A stretch of DNA of 64,000 nt from Henriciella marina DSM 19595. GTDB taxonomy: Bacteria; Pseudomonadota; Alphaproteobacteria; Caulobacterales; Hyphomonadaceae. Positions 9,238 to 19,951 of the stretch are shown here, one piece after another. Positions within the stretch are counted from its first letter, which is position 1. Every line of letters begins with the position of its first letter. Location: contig NZ_AQXT01000002.1 in the NCBI RefSeq assembly GCF_000376805.1, forward strand, positions 2,790,001 through 2,854,000. Reading direction: 5' to 3'. Below the pieces are notes generated by a model that saw nothing but the letters and a program-made list of their open reading frames with translations, was not told the DNA's origin and did not search any database. The position numbers and the translations under genes are program-made.

Positions 9238-10473
9238 ATGTTCTACAAATTGCCCTCCAGCCGCGATGAAGCGGTCAATTTCGACAGGCACGACATCCTC
9301 GCCCATGCGCGCGAGGCGTTCGATATAGAGGGCGGTCTTGTCTATCTGGTCGGCCACTCGCTTGGGCCTGCCACCCATAATGCGCTCGATGCGCTGCACC
9401 AGGCGGCCAGATATGATTGGCGCCGCGGCCTCGTGCGCTCCTGGAACACGGCAGGCTGGTTCACGCTCGCCAGGAAGACCGGCACGCAGCTGGCCCGCCT
9501 TACGGGTGCCCGCCGCCAGGAAGTCATGGTCGCCGACAGCGTTTCGGCAAACCTCTTCAAGCTCGCCTCTGCGGCGCTTTCGGCGGGCCTTCCCGCCTCC
9601 AGCACGCTGATCATCGAAGAGGATGAGTTTCCGACCGACCAGTACATCACAGAGGCGCTCGCCAACCTGCAGGGCGCAGACTTTCGCCGCGTCCCCGCTG
9701 GCGAAGGCCTTGCCACGCTGAGCGAGACAGGCGGCATCCTGGTCCGCAGCCTTGTCAGCTACCGCAATGGCGAACGCCGCGACATGGCGCAGGAAGAAAA
9801 GCGCGCAAAGGAAAGCGGCGGTCTCATCATCTGGGATCTCAGCCACGCCACCGGCGTCATAGAGATAGCGCTCAACAAGGCCGGCGCCAGGCTCGCGACG
9901 GGCTGCACCTATAAATACCTGAATGGCGGGCCCGGCGCGCCGTCCTTCCTCTATGTCCAGAAGGATCTGATCAAGAAACTTCAGACCCCCATGCCGGGCT
10001 GGATGGGCCACGCCCACCCCTTCACCTTCGATGCCGAATATACGCCCGCAGACGACATCACGCGGTTTGCCAATGGCACCCCGCCGATCCTGTCGCTCGC
10101 CGCGCTGTCAGGGGCCCTCGAAGCGTTCGAGGCGCTGGATATCTCTCTCGTCGCCGCCAAGGCACGTGCCTTGGGCGATCTTGCCACGCACCGCGCCCAG
10201 GAGCTCGGCCTCACCGTCTGCTCCCCGCTTCAGGCAGACCTTCGCGGCGGCCATGTCAGCTTCAGCCACCCGAACGCGCACGAAATCGTCCGCGCGCTCG
10301 GGGCGCGCAATATCCTCGCAGATTTCCGCGCACCTGACACGATCCGCTTCGGCCTCTCGCCGCTCTTCCTGCGCTTCACAGACATCTGGGACGCCATGGA
10401 CGCCCTCGCCGACATCCTGGAAACCCAGAGCTGGGACAAGGAAGAATACCGCGAACGCGCCGCGGTGACGTGA
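9238..10473 (+). CDS. kynU: kynureninase-like PLP-dependent hydrolase
   Basis: 411-residue fold-type I PLP enzyme. Kynureninase features are a GHSLGP element near the N-terminus (usually NSLG), the DxSH element WDLSHATGV with the PLP-contacting Asp and His, and the strongly diagnostic GCTYKYLNGGPGAPSFLYV containing the Schiff-base Lys, then FANGTPPILSLAALSGALE. It would cleave kynurenine or 3-hydroxykynurenine to anthranilate or hydroxyanthranilate plus alanine in tryptophan breakdown. Start at ATG 9238 (MFYKLPSS); an in-frame ATG at 9196 is possible. No other kyn genes are nearby. Length agrees with the family. Confidence 0.88.
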   Translation: MFYKLPSSRDEAVNFDRHDILAHAREAFDIEGGLVYLVGHSLGPATHNALDALHQAARYDWRRGLVRSWNTAGWFTLARKTGTQLARLTGARRQEVMVADSVSANLFKLASAALSAGLPASSTLIIEEDEFPTDQYITEALANLQGADFRRVPAGEGLATLSETGGILVRSLVSYRNGERRDMAQEEKRAKESGGLIIWDLSHATGVIEIALNKAGARLATGCTYKYLNGGPGAPSFLYVQKDLIKKLQTPMPGWMGHAHPFTFDAEYTPADDITRFANGTPPILSLAALSGALEAFEALDISLVAAKARALGDLATHRAQELGLTVCSPLQADLRGGHVSFSHPNAHEIVRALGARNILADFRAPDTIRFGLSPLFLRFTDIWDAMDALADILETQSWDKEEYRERAAVT

Positions 10474-10572
10474 AGGCGTAAACACCGCCCAGACACCGCC
10501 AGAACACTCTCTCGGCACCCCACTTCACCAAAAATATCCGCCCCCTTGCCGCGCCCATCTAGTATCTGCGTC

Positions 10573-10968
10573 ATGATCACCCGCGACTGGATCTTTGAGA
10601 CGCTTGCGAAGCTGGATGTCCGCCACTGGGCCGTCTTTTTGTGGGAGCTGTACTGGATCGGCCGCTATCTTGACGCTCTGCGCGCCGAACACAGCTCCGG
10701 CCTCATCGGCCTCGGTGTCTGCCGCAAGGGCCGTATCTATATCACCCTCCAGGCCTTCGGGGATGAACCCGTCCAGGATGACTGGACTTTGTTTGCCCCA
10801 CGCGCCCCATGGGAAAGGTTCGCGCCAGCGCTCGTGGTCCAGACGCTGAGTGGAGATGGCTGCGGTCTGGTGCTGTTGGTGGTTTTGACCAGACGCACGT
10901 CCAACGGTGGATCCAGAGCGCCATCCGGTCCGTCCGCCCAAGGCCAGCCAGACCTCAAACCACCTTGA
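10573..10968 (+). CDS. small hypothetical protein
   Basis: 131 residues from ATG 10573. I do not recognise a family. The first 85 residues look protein-like (MITRDWIFETLAKLD, then WAVFLWELYWIGRYLDALR and a strand-rich part GRIYITLQAFGDEPVQDDW). The tail is low-complexity and proline/serine-rich, suggesting either a disordered end or that the real protein ends or frameshifts early. A -10-like CTAGTAT with TTGCCG upstream (about 10548-10566) fits a promoter just before the start. Frames on the other strand look like shadows. It is isolated from its neighbours. Confidence 0.5.
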   Translation: MITRDWIFETLAKLDVRHWAVFLWELYWIGRYLDALRAEHSSGLIGLGVCRKGRIYITLQAFGDEPVQDDWTLFAPRAPWERFAPALVVQTLSGDGCGLVLLVVLTRRTSNGGSRAPSGPSAQGQPDLKPP

Positions 10969-11279
10969 ACCCTACACCAACCAAGCCCTCTCAAAGCCGA
11001 CATGGTGAGCAACGTCGAACCATGCTGCAGGCACGCCTTGTCACACTCGCAACTCATCCGCCGCACCCACCGGGTCTGCGGCCAGACGCGCTGCCCCCAA
11101 TAGCCCCGGGCCCCTTTCGATATTCGACGTGCGGTTCGGGACTGTTCGCCGGCGAATTCGGGGATGCTCTGGCTGAGCGCAACGTGAACACGCCGATCCA
11201 TCCCGGTTAAGTCTGCCTCTCCTAGACCGGTCTGCGGCGCACGGTAGTCGCGCGCATTTGACCCTGAAAGGTAAAGAAC
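10969..11279. other. intergenic stretch, no gene seen
   Basis: About 310 bp between the small hypothetical gene and the first curlin gene. An open frame at 10809-11210 crosses it, but its product is proline/serine/arginine-rich and does not resemble a protein. I see no clear hairpin. The last 60 bases should contain the curlin promoter; GAAAGGTAAAG just before 11280 is a reasonable ribosome-binding region. Confidence 0.4.
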
Positions 11280-11792
11280 ATGAAACTTCGCATACTCCTC
11301 GCAGCCGGACTTAGCCTGACCGCCATGGCGGCAACCGTTTCAACAGCCGAGGCCCAGTCCCGCAATCAGGTTCGTATCGACCAGTCCGGTTATTCCAATG
11401 AGATTGCTGGCCGCCAAACGGGTTACCGGCAATCGCTCTCCGTCCGGCAGGATGGCTATGGCCAGTTCATCAGCACCTTTCAGAACGGGGCGCGCAATGG
11501 TGCCACGGTCGGTCAGTACGGGCGCTACAATGATGCGGCGCTTGCTCAGCAGGGCCGGCGCAATGCCACGGTCGTGGGACAGACGGGCGCCTACAACTCT
11601 GCCGATACCTATCAGTCAGGTTCCGACAATCTGACGGGCGTCGCCCAGATCGGGAATGGTCACAGAGCGAGCACCTATCAGACCGGATCGCACAACGGTC
11701 TCGGCGTAATCCAGGTCGGCGAAGGCCAGACAGCCAGCGTCAGGCAGTCCGGCGCAGGCAATGTTATGCTGGTGATCCAGGGCGATCACTGA
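11280..11792 (+). CDS. curlin-repeat amyloid subunit (CsgA/CsgB-like), copy 1
   Basis: 170-residue secreted protein. A Sec signal (about residues 1-25, ending AEAQS) is followed by tandem imperfect repeats of about 22 residues with the curlin pattern Q-x-G-x-x-N, for example IDQSGYSNEI, VRQDGYGQF, FQNGARNGATV, GQTGAYNSA, YQSGSDNLTGV, YQTGSHNGLGV and VRQSGAGNVM. Curlin repeats stack into beta-arches and assemble into extracellular functional amyloid used in biofilm matrix. No csgE, csgF or csgG secretion genes are in the window, so the export partner must lie elsewhere. A close paralogue follows at 11925. Confidence 0.88.
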   Translation: MKLRILLAAGLSLTAMAATVSTAEAQSRNQVRIDQSGYSNEIAGRQTGYRQSLSVRQDGYGQFISTFQNGARNGATVGQYGRYNDAALAQQGRRNATVVGQTGAYNSADTYQSGSDNLTGVAQIGNGHRASTYQTGSHNGLGVIQVGEGQTASVRQSGAGNVMLVIQGDH

Positions 11793-11851
11793 ACAGGCCC
11801 ATGAGGTGGCCGGTAAGCGTCAACCGCTTGCCGGCGCCTTCTTGCCCCTGA

Positions 11852-11864
11852 CCCCCCCCCCCCC
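11852..11864 (+). repeat. 13-base poly-C tract upstream of the second curlin gene
   Basis: An uninterrupted run of 13 C lies 61 bases before the second curlin ATG and 60 bases after the first curlin stop. Tracts this long are prone to slipped-strand mispairing. Placed between two matrix-protein genes, it could vary promoter spacing or the intergenic mRNA structure. Confidence 0.8.
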
Positions 11865-11924
11865 ATTTTCGAGAGGGCACGTGCCGCCGCATTCGCGGGC
11901 ACGCGGCCCGGAAAGGAAACAAGA

Positions 11925-12440
11925 ATGAAACTCCATATACTCCTCGCCGCCGCAGCAGGCCTCACCTGCATGGCAGGTGCCGCTTCAACGGCCGAAGCGC
12001 AGACCCGTGGTCATGTCCGCATCGAGCAGTCGGGCAGCAGCAATGAAATCTCTGGCCGTCAGACAGGCCTTCAGGCGACGCTTTCCATTCGCCAGGATGG
12101 GTATGGTCAATATATCCAGGCCTTCCAGAAAGGCGCGCGCAGTGTTGCAAAGGTTCGTCAGTACGGCCGGGCCAACCAGGCCATCCTCGCCCAGCATGGC
12201 TGGCGCAATTCCACCTTTCTGGGGCAGGCGGGAGCTTACAACGCCGCTGACGCCTATCAATCCGGATCCAACAATCTGACGGGCGTGGCCCAGATCGGCC
12301 GTGACCATCAATCGACCACCAGCCAGACCGGGTCCTATAGTGCGCTTGGCGTGATCCAGGTCGGCGATGGCCAGGTCGCCGACGTCAGACAGACCGGCAA
12401 TGGCGAAGTCATGCTCGTGATACAGGGTGGTTTCCGGTAA
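11925..12440 (+). CDS. curlin-repeat amyloid subunit (CsgA/CsgB-like), copy 2
   Basis: 171-residue paralogue of the preceding gene, clearly a tandem duplication: same signal peptide style (MKLHILLAAAAGLTCMAG...AEAQ) and same order of repeats (IEQSGSSNEI, IRQDGYGQYI, FQKGARSVAKV, GQAGAYNAA, YQSGSNNLTGV, SQTGSYSALGV, VRQTGNGEVM). Differences concentrate in the third and fourth repeats. The pair may act as major subunit and nucleator, as CsgA and CsgB do, but which is which cannot be told. A GGAAAGGAAAC ribosome-binding site precedes the ATG. Confidence 0.88.
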   Translation: MKLHILLAAAAGLTCMAGAASTAEAQTRGHVRIEQSGSSNEISGRQTGLQATLSIRQDGYGQYIQAFQKGARSVAKVRQYGRANQAILAQHGWRNSTFLGQAGAYNAADAYQSGSNNLTGVAQIGRDHQSTTSQTGSYSALGVIQVGDGQVADVRQTGNGEVMLVIQGGFR

Positions 12441-12553
12441 CGGACAAGATCTGGAGGTAAGGCGGCCCCTCTCGTCTGCTCGCCGCTTGCTTTCCTATTG
12501 CTCCCACAGCCCGGCAACTGGACGGTTCAAGCGTTCGAAAGGCCTTGTGAGGC

Positions 12554-12630
12554 TGGCGACCCCGACAGGATTTGAACCTGTGACCTACAGATTAGGAATC
12601 TGTTGCTCTATCCTGCTGAGCTACGGGGTC
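12554..12630 (-). tRNA. tRNA-Arg, anticodon CCT
   Basis: Minus-strand cloverleaf of 77 nt including an encoded 3' CCA. The acceptor stem GACCCCG (12624-12630) pairs with CGGGGTC (12558-12564), the discriminator is G, and CCA is at 12554-12556. The anticodon arm is ACAGA-TTCCTAA-TCTGT with anticodon CCT, and the T arm is ACAGG-TTCAAAT-CCTGT. It reads the AGG arginine codon. No integrase or attachment-site duplication is evident beside it. Confidence 0.95.
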
Positions 12631-12679
12631 GCGCCGGATTGGCGATAGCGTGTTTCAGGCCGGGTTAGAAGGGGTGGCG

Positions 12680-13459
12680 ATGCGGAAGGAATGGGGTCTG
12701 GCGGCGATTGCCTGTCTGCTGCTCAGCGGCTGCGGCGGGTCTGGGCCGTTCGGCGACATGGAGCCTGGAGAGCGCGGACGGGTCGTGCGGATTATCGATG
12801 GTGACGCGTTGGTGCTGGACACCGGTCAGAGTGTGCGCCTTGTCGGGGTCGAAGCGCCTGCGATGAACTGGCGGGACGATGACCCGGAGCCGCATGCCGA
12901 AGCCTCGTCCCGGATGCTGGAAGATCTCGTCATGGGGCGAGAGGTACGGCTCTATTATCCAGGCCTGACGCGTGACCGCTATGACCGGGCGCTGGCTCAT
13001 GTGGCAACGGCAGACGCCAAGGGCCCGGCCTATTGGCTGAACATGGAAATGCTGCGCCGGGGCGGGGCACGGCTGAGGGTCTATCCGGATACGTCGGCTG
13101 GAAGCGAGGCGTTACTGGAAGCCGAGCTTGCGGCTCGCGAGGCAAGTATTGGACTATGGAAAGAGGCTGAGTATCTGCCGCTGCGTGCAAGCGCTGTGAC
13201 GCCCGAAACGCGGGGATTTCTAATCATATTCGCCGAGTTGGCTGGACCGGCGTCTCAACCCGAGGAGACATATGGCGACCCGCCTGCATGTTCGCGTCAG
13301 ACGCAAGGCGGGGCGCTCATCATAGATATCGAAACGAGCGCCGAGATCCTTTGCGACACTGAAGCTGGGGTGAAGGCAGAGCTTCGTGGCTGGGTGTCGG
13401 GTGGACGGCTTGAGCTCGTCCACCCGCTTCATTTCGTGCGGCTGCCAGACGGCGGCTAG
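12680..13459 (+). CDS. thermonuclease-like (SNase domain) lipoprotein
   Basis: 259-residue precursor from ATG 12680. The signal ends in LLLSGCGG, a lipobox with Cys18. Residues about 35-155 match the staphylococcal nuclease OB-fold: GRVVRIIDGDALVLDTGQSV, the VRLVGVEAPA strand with the conserved Arg, and a helix region EASSRMLEDLVMGREVRLYYPGL, then RDRYDRALAHV. The last 100 residues (from about 175) are an extra domain I do not recognise, with two Cys. It could be an envelope-anchored nuclease, but the catalytic residues are not fully conserved by eye, so activity is uncertain. The tRNA-Arg gene lies 49 bases upstream on the opposite strand. Confidence 0.78.
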   Translation: MRKEWGLAAIACLLLSGCGGSGPFGDMEPGERGRVVRIIDGDALVLDTGQSVRLVGVEAPAMNWRDDDPEPHAEASSRMLEDLVMGREVRLYYPGLTRDRYDRALAHVATADAKGPAYWLNMEMLRRGGARLRVYPDTSAGSEALLEAELAAREASIGLWKEAEYLPLRASAVTPETRGFLIIFAELAGPASQPEETYGDPPACSRQTQGGALIIDIETSAEILCDTEAGVKAELRGWVSGGRLELVHPLHFVRLPDGG

Positions 13460-14181
13460 CCCGCGATATATTGCGCGCCGTTCACGGTCATTGTCGCGCC
13501 GGTGATGAAGGCGGCTTCTTCCGATGAAAGATAGGCGCACATCGACGCGATCTCCTCGGCCTTGCCGAGGCGGCCGACAGGGATGGTGCCGATAATGCTT
13601 TCGAGCACCTTTTCCGGCACCGCGCGCACCATGTCAGTGTCGATATAGCCGGGGGCGACGACGTTGACGGTGATGCCCTTCTTGGCACCTTCCTGTGCCA
13701 GCGCCTTGGTAAAGCCGATTAGGCCTGCCTTGGCAGCCGAATAGTTTGCCTGACCGAACTGGCCCTTCTGGCCGTTGATCGAGGAGATATTGATGATCCG
13801 GCCCCAGCTGCGCTCACGCATGCCGTCCCAGACCTGCCGGGTGACGTTGAACGCGGAGGTGAGGTCGGTGTCGATCACTTCCTTCCACTGGTCGACCGTC
13901 ATCTTGTGAAACGGGGCGTCACGCGTGATGCCGGCATTGTTCACGACGACATCGACAGGCCCGAGATCGCTTTCGATCTTTTTCAGGCCCTCGCCGGTGT
14001 CTTCATAGCTGGCGACGTCGAATTTGTAGCATTTGACGCCGAGGTCGGCCTCGCACTGGCGTGCGGCTTCCTCATTGCCAGCAAAGTTTGCTGCGACGGC
14101 GTACCCGTCGGCTTTCAGCCGCTCGCTGATCGCGCGTCCAATTCCTCTCGTGCCACCTGTTACCAGTGCGACTTTTGCCAT
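13456..14181 (-). CDS. phaB: acetoacetyl-CoA reductase
   Basis: 241-residue SDR that reduces acetoacetyl-CoA to (R)-3-hydroxybutyryl-CoA with NADPH for polyhydroxyalkanoate synthesis. Seen: TGGTRGIGRAI nucleotide motif, NNAGITRDAPFHKMTVDQW (characteristic of PhaB), catalytic SSINGQKGQFGQANYSAAK, and C-terminal TVNGAQYIAG. Its identity is supported by the divergent phaR gene 175 bp away. phaA and phaC are not adjacent. The 3' end overlaps the end of the SNase gene by four bases on the opposite strand. Confidence 0.93.
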   Translation of the reverse strand: MAKVALVTGGTRGIGRAISERLKADGYAVAANFAGNEEAARQCEADLGVKCYKFDVASYEDTGEGLKKIESDLGPVDVVVNNAGITRDAPFHKMTVDQWKEVIDTDLTSAFNVTRQVWDGMRERSWGRIINISSINGQKGQFGQANYSAAKAGLIGFTKALAQEGAKKGITVNVVAPGYIDTDMVRAVPEKVLESIIGTIPVGRLGKAEEIASMCAYLSSEEAAFITGATMTVNGAQYIAG

Positions 14182-14202
14182 ATCTTCCCTCCAGGCATTG
14201 TG

Positions 14203-14224
14203 CGCAGCAAAAAATTTTGTTGCG
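14203..14224. promoter_or_regulatory. 22-bp near-palindrome in the phaB-phaR divergent promoter region
   Basis: The arms CGCA-CAAAA and TTTTG-TGCG face each other within 14203-14224, between phaB (starts 14181, minus) and phaR (starts 14357, plus). Location and symmetry fit an operator. PhaR proteins are known to repress their own gene and phasin genes through GC/TGC-containing sites, so PhaR is the first candidate. This is inference from position. Confidence 0.45.
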
Positions 14225-14356
14225 TCTGCTCAACGTATTGTAAGCTGCGCCCTGTATAAGGGGGACAGATGATTTTGAAAGTCTCGCGATTTCATGCCAT
14301 TGTTGGCGCAAATCACGAATAAGAATCGCTCTCGAGGGCGTATTGGAGGGCATGAA

Positions 14357-14971
14357 ATGACCAAGGCAAACGCGACTGGCGACACAGTCATCATCAAGAA
14401 GTACGCCAACCGGCGGCTTTATGACACATCAACATCTTCCTATGTGACGCTCGACCATCTGGCCGAACTTGTGCGCCGCGAGGTCGATTTCGAGGTCCGC
14501 GATGCCAAGACGGGCGAAGACCTGACACGGACCGTCCTGACGCAGATCATTTTCGAGAAGGAAAACAAGGGCGATGGCGCGCTGCCGCTCTCCTTCCTTC
14601 GCCAGCTCATCGGCTTTTATGGCGGCGGCGCTCAGAAAATGCTTCCGGCCTGGCTGGACATGAGCATGAACAGCTTTGCTGAAAGTCAGGACCGCTGGAA
14701 AAAGGCCATTGGCGGCACGCATCCCATGGCGTTTTTCGAGACCCAGACACGGCGCAATATGGAGCTGTTCGAGCAGACGATGAAAATGTTCGCTGCGCCA
14801 GCTGCGACCCAGCAGCGGGCTGCAGATGCCGCCGCCCAGCAGCGCCGTGCGCCGCAGACGAGCAGCGATGAAGGCAATGGCAATGATGCACGTGATGAGG
14901 CCATGGCTGCGCTGAAGGCACAGATGCAGGTCATGCAGCAGCAGCTCGATACGCTCTCAACGAAATCCTGA
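14357..14971 (+). CDS. phaR: polyhydroxyalkanoate synthesis repressor
   Basis: 204 residues. The N-terminal 60 residues are the PHB/PHA accumulation regulator DNA-binding domain: VIIKKYANRRLYDTSTSSYVTLDHLAELVRR is highly diagnostic. The second domain follows with ILTQIIFEKE-like text and LPLSFLRQLIGFYGGG, and the C-terminus is Gln/Ala-rich coiled-coil-like. PhaR binds both DNA and PHA granules and represses phasin and pha genes. Start at ATG 14357, preceded by GGAGGG at 14345-14350. Divergent from phaB. Confidence 0.95.
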   Translation: MTKANATGDTVIIKKYANRRLYDTSTSSYVTLDHLAELVRREVDFEVRDAKTGEDLTRTVLTQIIFEKENKGDGALPLSFLRQLIGFYGGGAQKMLPAWLDMSMNSFAESQDRWKKAIGGTHPMAFFETQTRRNMELFEQTMKMFAAPAATQQRAADAAAQQRRAPQTSSDEGNGNDARDEAMAALKAQMQVMQQQLDTLSTKS

Positions 14972-15008
14972 GCAGGTCAGGCCGGGCCGCGAACGCTACC
15001 GGTTATTT

Positions 15009-15671
15009 CTAGCCCGCAGCCACGCCAAGCGGTGAGGCGGCAAGCACCTTGCCGAAGCCCTGTTCCTGCACGATGACGGCGCAGGCTGTCTCGCACTGAT
15101 AGGAATAGGTCACCTGACCGCCGGTCCAGAGGCCGAGCGATGTGGTCTCGACGACCGGGTTGACCATGCCGGTCGACCCGGCGGTTTCCGGCAGGTATTC
15201 GATGAGTTGCACGCTGGCGGGCCGGTTCGCGTGCCCGCTTAGCGAGAAAGATCCGGGTCCCTGTGCGGTAATCTCAATGTCGAAGACATTCTGCGCGGCC
15301 TGTCTGTCGCGAATGTTCGCATTGACGGTCGCCGCGCGGGTTGCCGGGCATTCCTTGTCGCCGTCATAGACCGATTGCGGCGTATAGGGCCCGCGAAGGC
15401 CGAACCGGTCGGCATAGGCCGACTGGCGCTCAACCGCTGCCGGGGTCGCGAAGGGGTCAGGGTCACCGAGATAGTCCCAGTAATCGACCGCCCAGGTCAG
15501 GATGAAAACGTCGTCCCGTCTTTCCTTGTTCACAGTCCGGAGCGTGTCATAGGCCTGCGGGCAGACCTCGCAGTTCTGCGAGGCGAAGAGCTCGATCAGC
15601 ACCGGCGTATCGGCCTTTGCTGCAGGCAGGATGGCTAGCGCGCAGAGCAGGAGAGAGAACATCGTTTTCAT
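15009..15671 (-). CDS. DUF1223 thioredoxin-like secreted protein
   Basis: 220-residue precursor with a Sec signal (MKTMFSLLLCALAILPAAKA). The mature part begins with the DUF1223 pattern ELFASQNCEVCPQA, a thioredoxin-fold CxxC-like pair (NCEVC), followed by LTWAVDYWDYLGDPDPFA, typical of the family. Function in the periplasm is unknown; the CxxC suggests redox activity. ATG 15671 chosen at the signal peptide; the frame runs open further upstream without a better start. Confidence 0.85.
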   Translation of the reverse strand: MKTMFSLLLCALAILPAAKADTPVLIELFASQNCEVCPQAYDTLRTVNKERRDDVFILTWAVDYWDYLGDPDPFATPAAVERQSAYADRFGLRGPYTPQSVYDGDKECPATRAATVNANIRDRQAAQNVFDIEITAQGPGSFSLSGHANRPASVQLIEYLPETAGSTGMVNPVVETTSLGLWTGGQVTYSYQCETACAVIVQEQGFGKVLAASPLGVAAG

Positions 15672-15728
15672 AATGTGCGCCCTTAAGGCCAAGCGGCGAA
15701 GATTGGAATTCACTAAGGCGTGAAATGA

Positions 15729-15758
15729 CAGATGCCGCCCCAAAAGGAGCGGCATCTG
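15729..15758 (-). terminator. intrinsic terminator-like hairpin after acnA
   Basis: Perfect 10-bp arms CAGATGCCGC (15729-15738) and GCGGCATCTG (15749-15758) with a 10-base loop, 30 bases past the acnA stop on the minus strand. The T-run after it (TCATTT) is weak. Confidence 0.65.
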
Positions 15759-15787
15759 AAAGGTTTGCGGGTGTCGCGGCCCAGCCG

Positions 15788-18559
<2,772 letters not shown>

Positions 18560-18676
18560 CGTGGGAATGACCTCTTCTTGGATGTGTCTGCGGGGCGCGC
18601 GCCGGTGCGCTGCGCGTGTTTGCCTGTCTCTTATAGTCGATGTGCAGGCGACGCAATTGCGCGGGGATGAGACTTC

Positions 18677-19270
18677 TTGACAGAAAACGCAGCCACGCCT
18701 CGCAAGTTGCTTGTCAGCGCCAAAGGATTGGGTGCCATCAGGGGGGAGCGCATCCTCTTTTCCGACCTCTCGCTGGAGCTGAAAGCCGGTGAGGCCATCG
18801 TCCTGCGTGGGGCAAACGGAACCGGAAAGTCCACGCTTTTGCGCATGCTGGGCGGACTGTCGCGTCCGGATGCGGGCACGGTGGAGAGGGCGGCGCGGCA
18901 TCACTGGATCGGCCATCGCAATGGCATCAAGCCGCATGAAACCCCGCGCGCGCACCTATCTCATTGGGGGCGGGTCTGGGGCAGCGACAGGGCGGCGCTG
19001 GATGTCGCGCAGAAGATGGGCCTGGAACGCCCCTTCGATGTGGCGGGCCAGCTGCTTTCGGCAGGACAGAAGCGACGCACTGCAATTGGACGGCTTTTGC
19101 TGGCCGATCGGCCCATCTGGCTATTGGACGAACCTTTCACCGCGCTGGATGGGCAGGGCCGGGAGTTGATGACGGACCTCATAGGCAAGCACCGCGCCTC
19201 TGGCGGCGGTGTCATCGCTGCGCTGCACGGCGAGGCACCTTTCGACGCGAGCCGCGAGGTGGTGCTGTGA
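18677..19270 (+). CDS. ccmA: cytochrome c biogenesis heme exporter ATPase CcmA
   Basis: 197-residue ABC ATPase, first gene of a ccmABCDG operon. Walker [14 protein letters not shown], a signature-like [32 protein letters not shown] with Walker B and D-loop. The signature is SAGQ rather than SGGQ, common in CcmA. With CcmB and CcmC it releases holo-CcmE during periplasmic cytochrome c maturation. The stop overlaps the GTG start of ccmB. Confidence 0.94.
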   Translation: MTENAATPRKLLVSAKGLGAIRGERILFSDLSLELKAGEAIVLRGANGTGKSTLLRMLGGLSRPDAGTVERAARHHWIGHRNGIKPHETPRAHLSHWGRVWGSDRAALDVAQKMGLERPFDVAGQLLSAGQKRRTAIGRLLLADRPIWLLDEPFTALDGQGRELMTDLIGKHRASGGGVIAALHGEAPFDASREVVL

Positions 19271-19929
19271 AGACGCCCTCTCCGCTCCGCGCGGCCTTTC
19301 GCCAGGCCTTCAGCGAAGCCTGGGCGGGCGGGGCAGGCGTGCTGTTGCCCATCGGCTTCTTTGCAGGCGCGGCCATGCTTGTGCCGTTTACTGTTGGCAG
19401 CGAGGCGAGCCAGCTTTCGGCCATCGGGACGGGCATTCTCTGGGTCGCGCTGGCGCTGGCGTCTCTGGTTTCCATGGAGCGCGTCTTTCAGGCAGACCTT
19501 GAGGATGGCGCGCTGGAGCTCTGGGCGCAGGAGGAAACGCCGCTCTTTCTGGTCGCCGCGGCCAAGATGCTTGCGCACTGGATTGTCTCTGGCTTGCCAC
19601 TTGTTCTTTTGACCCCGCCGATTGGTATTGCGCTTCAGGTCGATCCCGGCGCGCTCATTCCCGCAATGCTGGCCTATGGTCTTGGCGGTTTGGCCTTCTT
19701 CCTATGGGGCGGGGTGGCCGGGGCGTTGGCGGCCAGTGTCGCACGCGGCGGATTGCTGATTTCATTGCTGGCCCTGCCGCTTTTTGTGCCGACCGCGATT
19801 TTCGGGGCGCTCGCCACGATTGAAGGGCCCGGCGGGCCGAGCCTTCTCTTCCTCGCGGCGGCGACGATGTTTGCGCTGGCGGTTGCGCCTTTCGCCGCAT
19901 CTGCGGCGCTGCGCTTGGCGGTGGATTGA
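19267..19929 (+). CDS. ccmB: heme exporter membrane subunit CcmB
   Basis: 220-residue integral membrane protein with about six helices. The start is GTG at 19267, overlapping the ccmA stop by four bases (GTGA); the protein begins [19 protein letters not shown]. The first helix is GVLLPIGFFAGAAMLVPFTVG. The segment LEDGALELWAQEETPLFLVAAAK near residues 77-100 is typical of CcmB (usually DGSLEQLLLSP). Length agrees with CcmB (about 220). The longer open frame beginning 18964 is spurious upstream of 19267. Confidence 0.92.
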   Translation: MKTPSPLRAAFRQAFSEAWAGGAGVLLPIGFFAGAAMLVPFTVGSEASQLSAIGTGILWVALALASLVSMERVFQADLEDGALELWAQEETPLFLVAAAKMLAHWIVSGLPLVLLTPPIGIALQVDPGALIPAMLAYGLGGLAFFLWGGVAGALAASVARGGLLISLLALPLFVPTAIFGALATIEGPGGPSLLFLAAATMFALAVAPFAASAALRLAVD

Positions 19930-19951
19930 GACACCTTTAACAGGGGACGAG

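Noticed and set aside
8167-10017. 616-codon minus-strand frame as a single protein
   Set aside because: Only the part from ATG 9144 has a signal peptide and hydrolase motifs; the rest is antisense to kynureninase.
10809-11210. Plus-strand frame of 133 codons after the small hypothetical gene
   Set aside because: Proline/serine/arginine-rich, no ribosome-binding site, no family; overlaps another frame.
12554-12630. tRNA-Arg as attachment site of an integrated element
   Set aside because: No integrase gene and no partial tRNA duplication were seen nearby.
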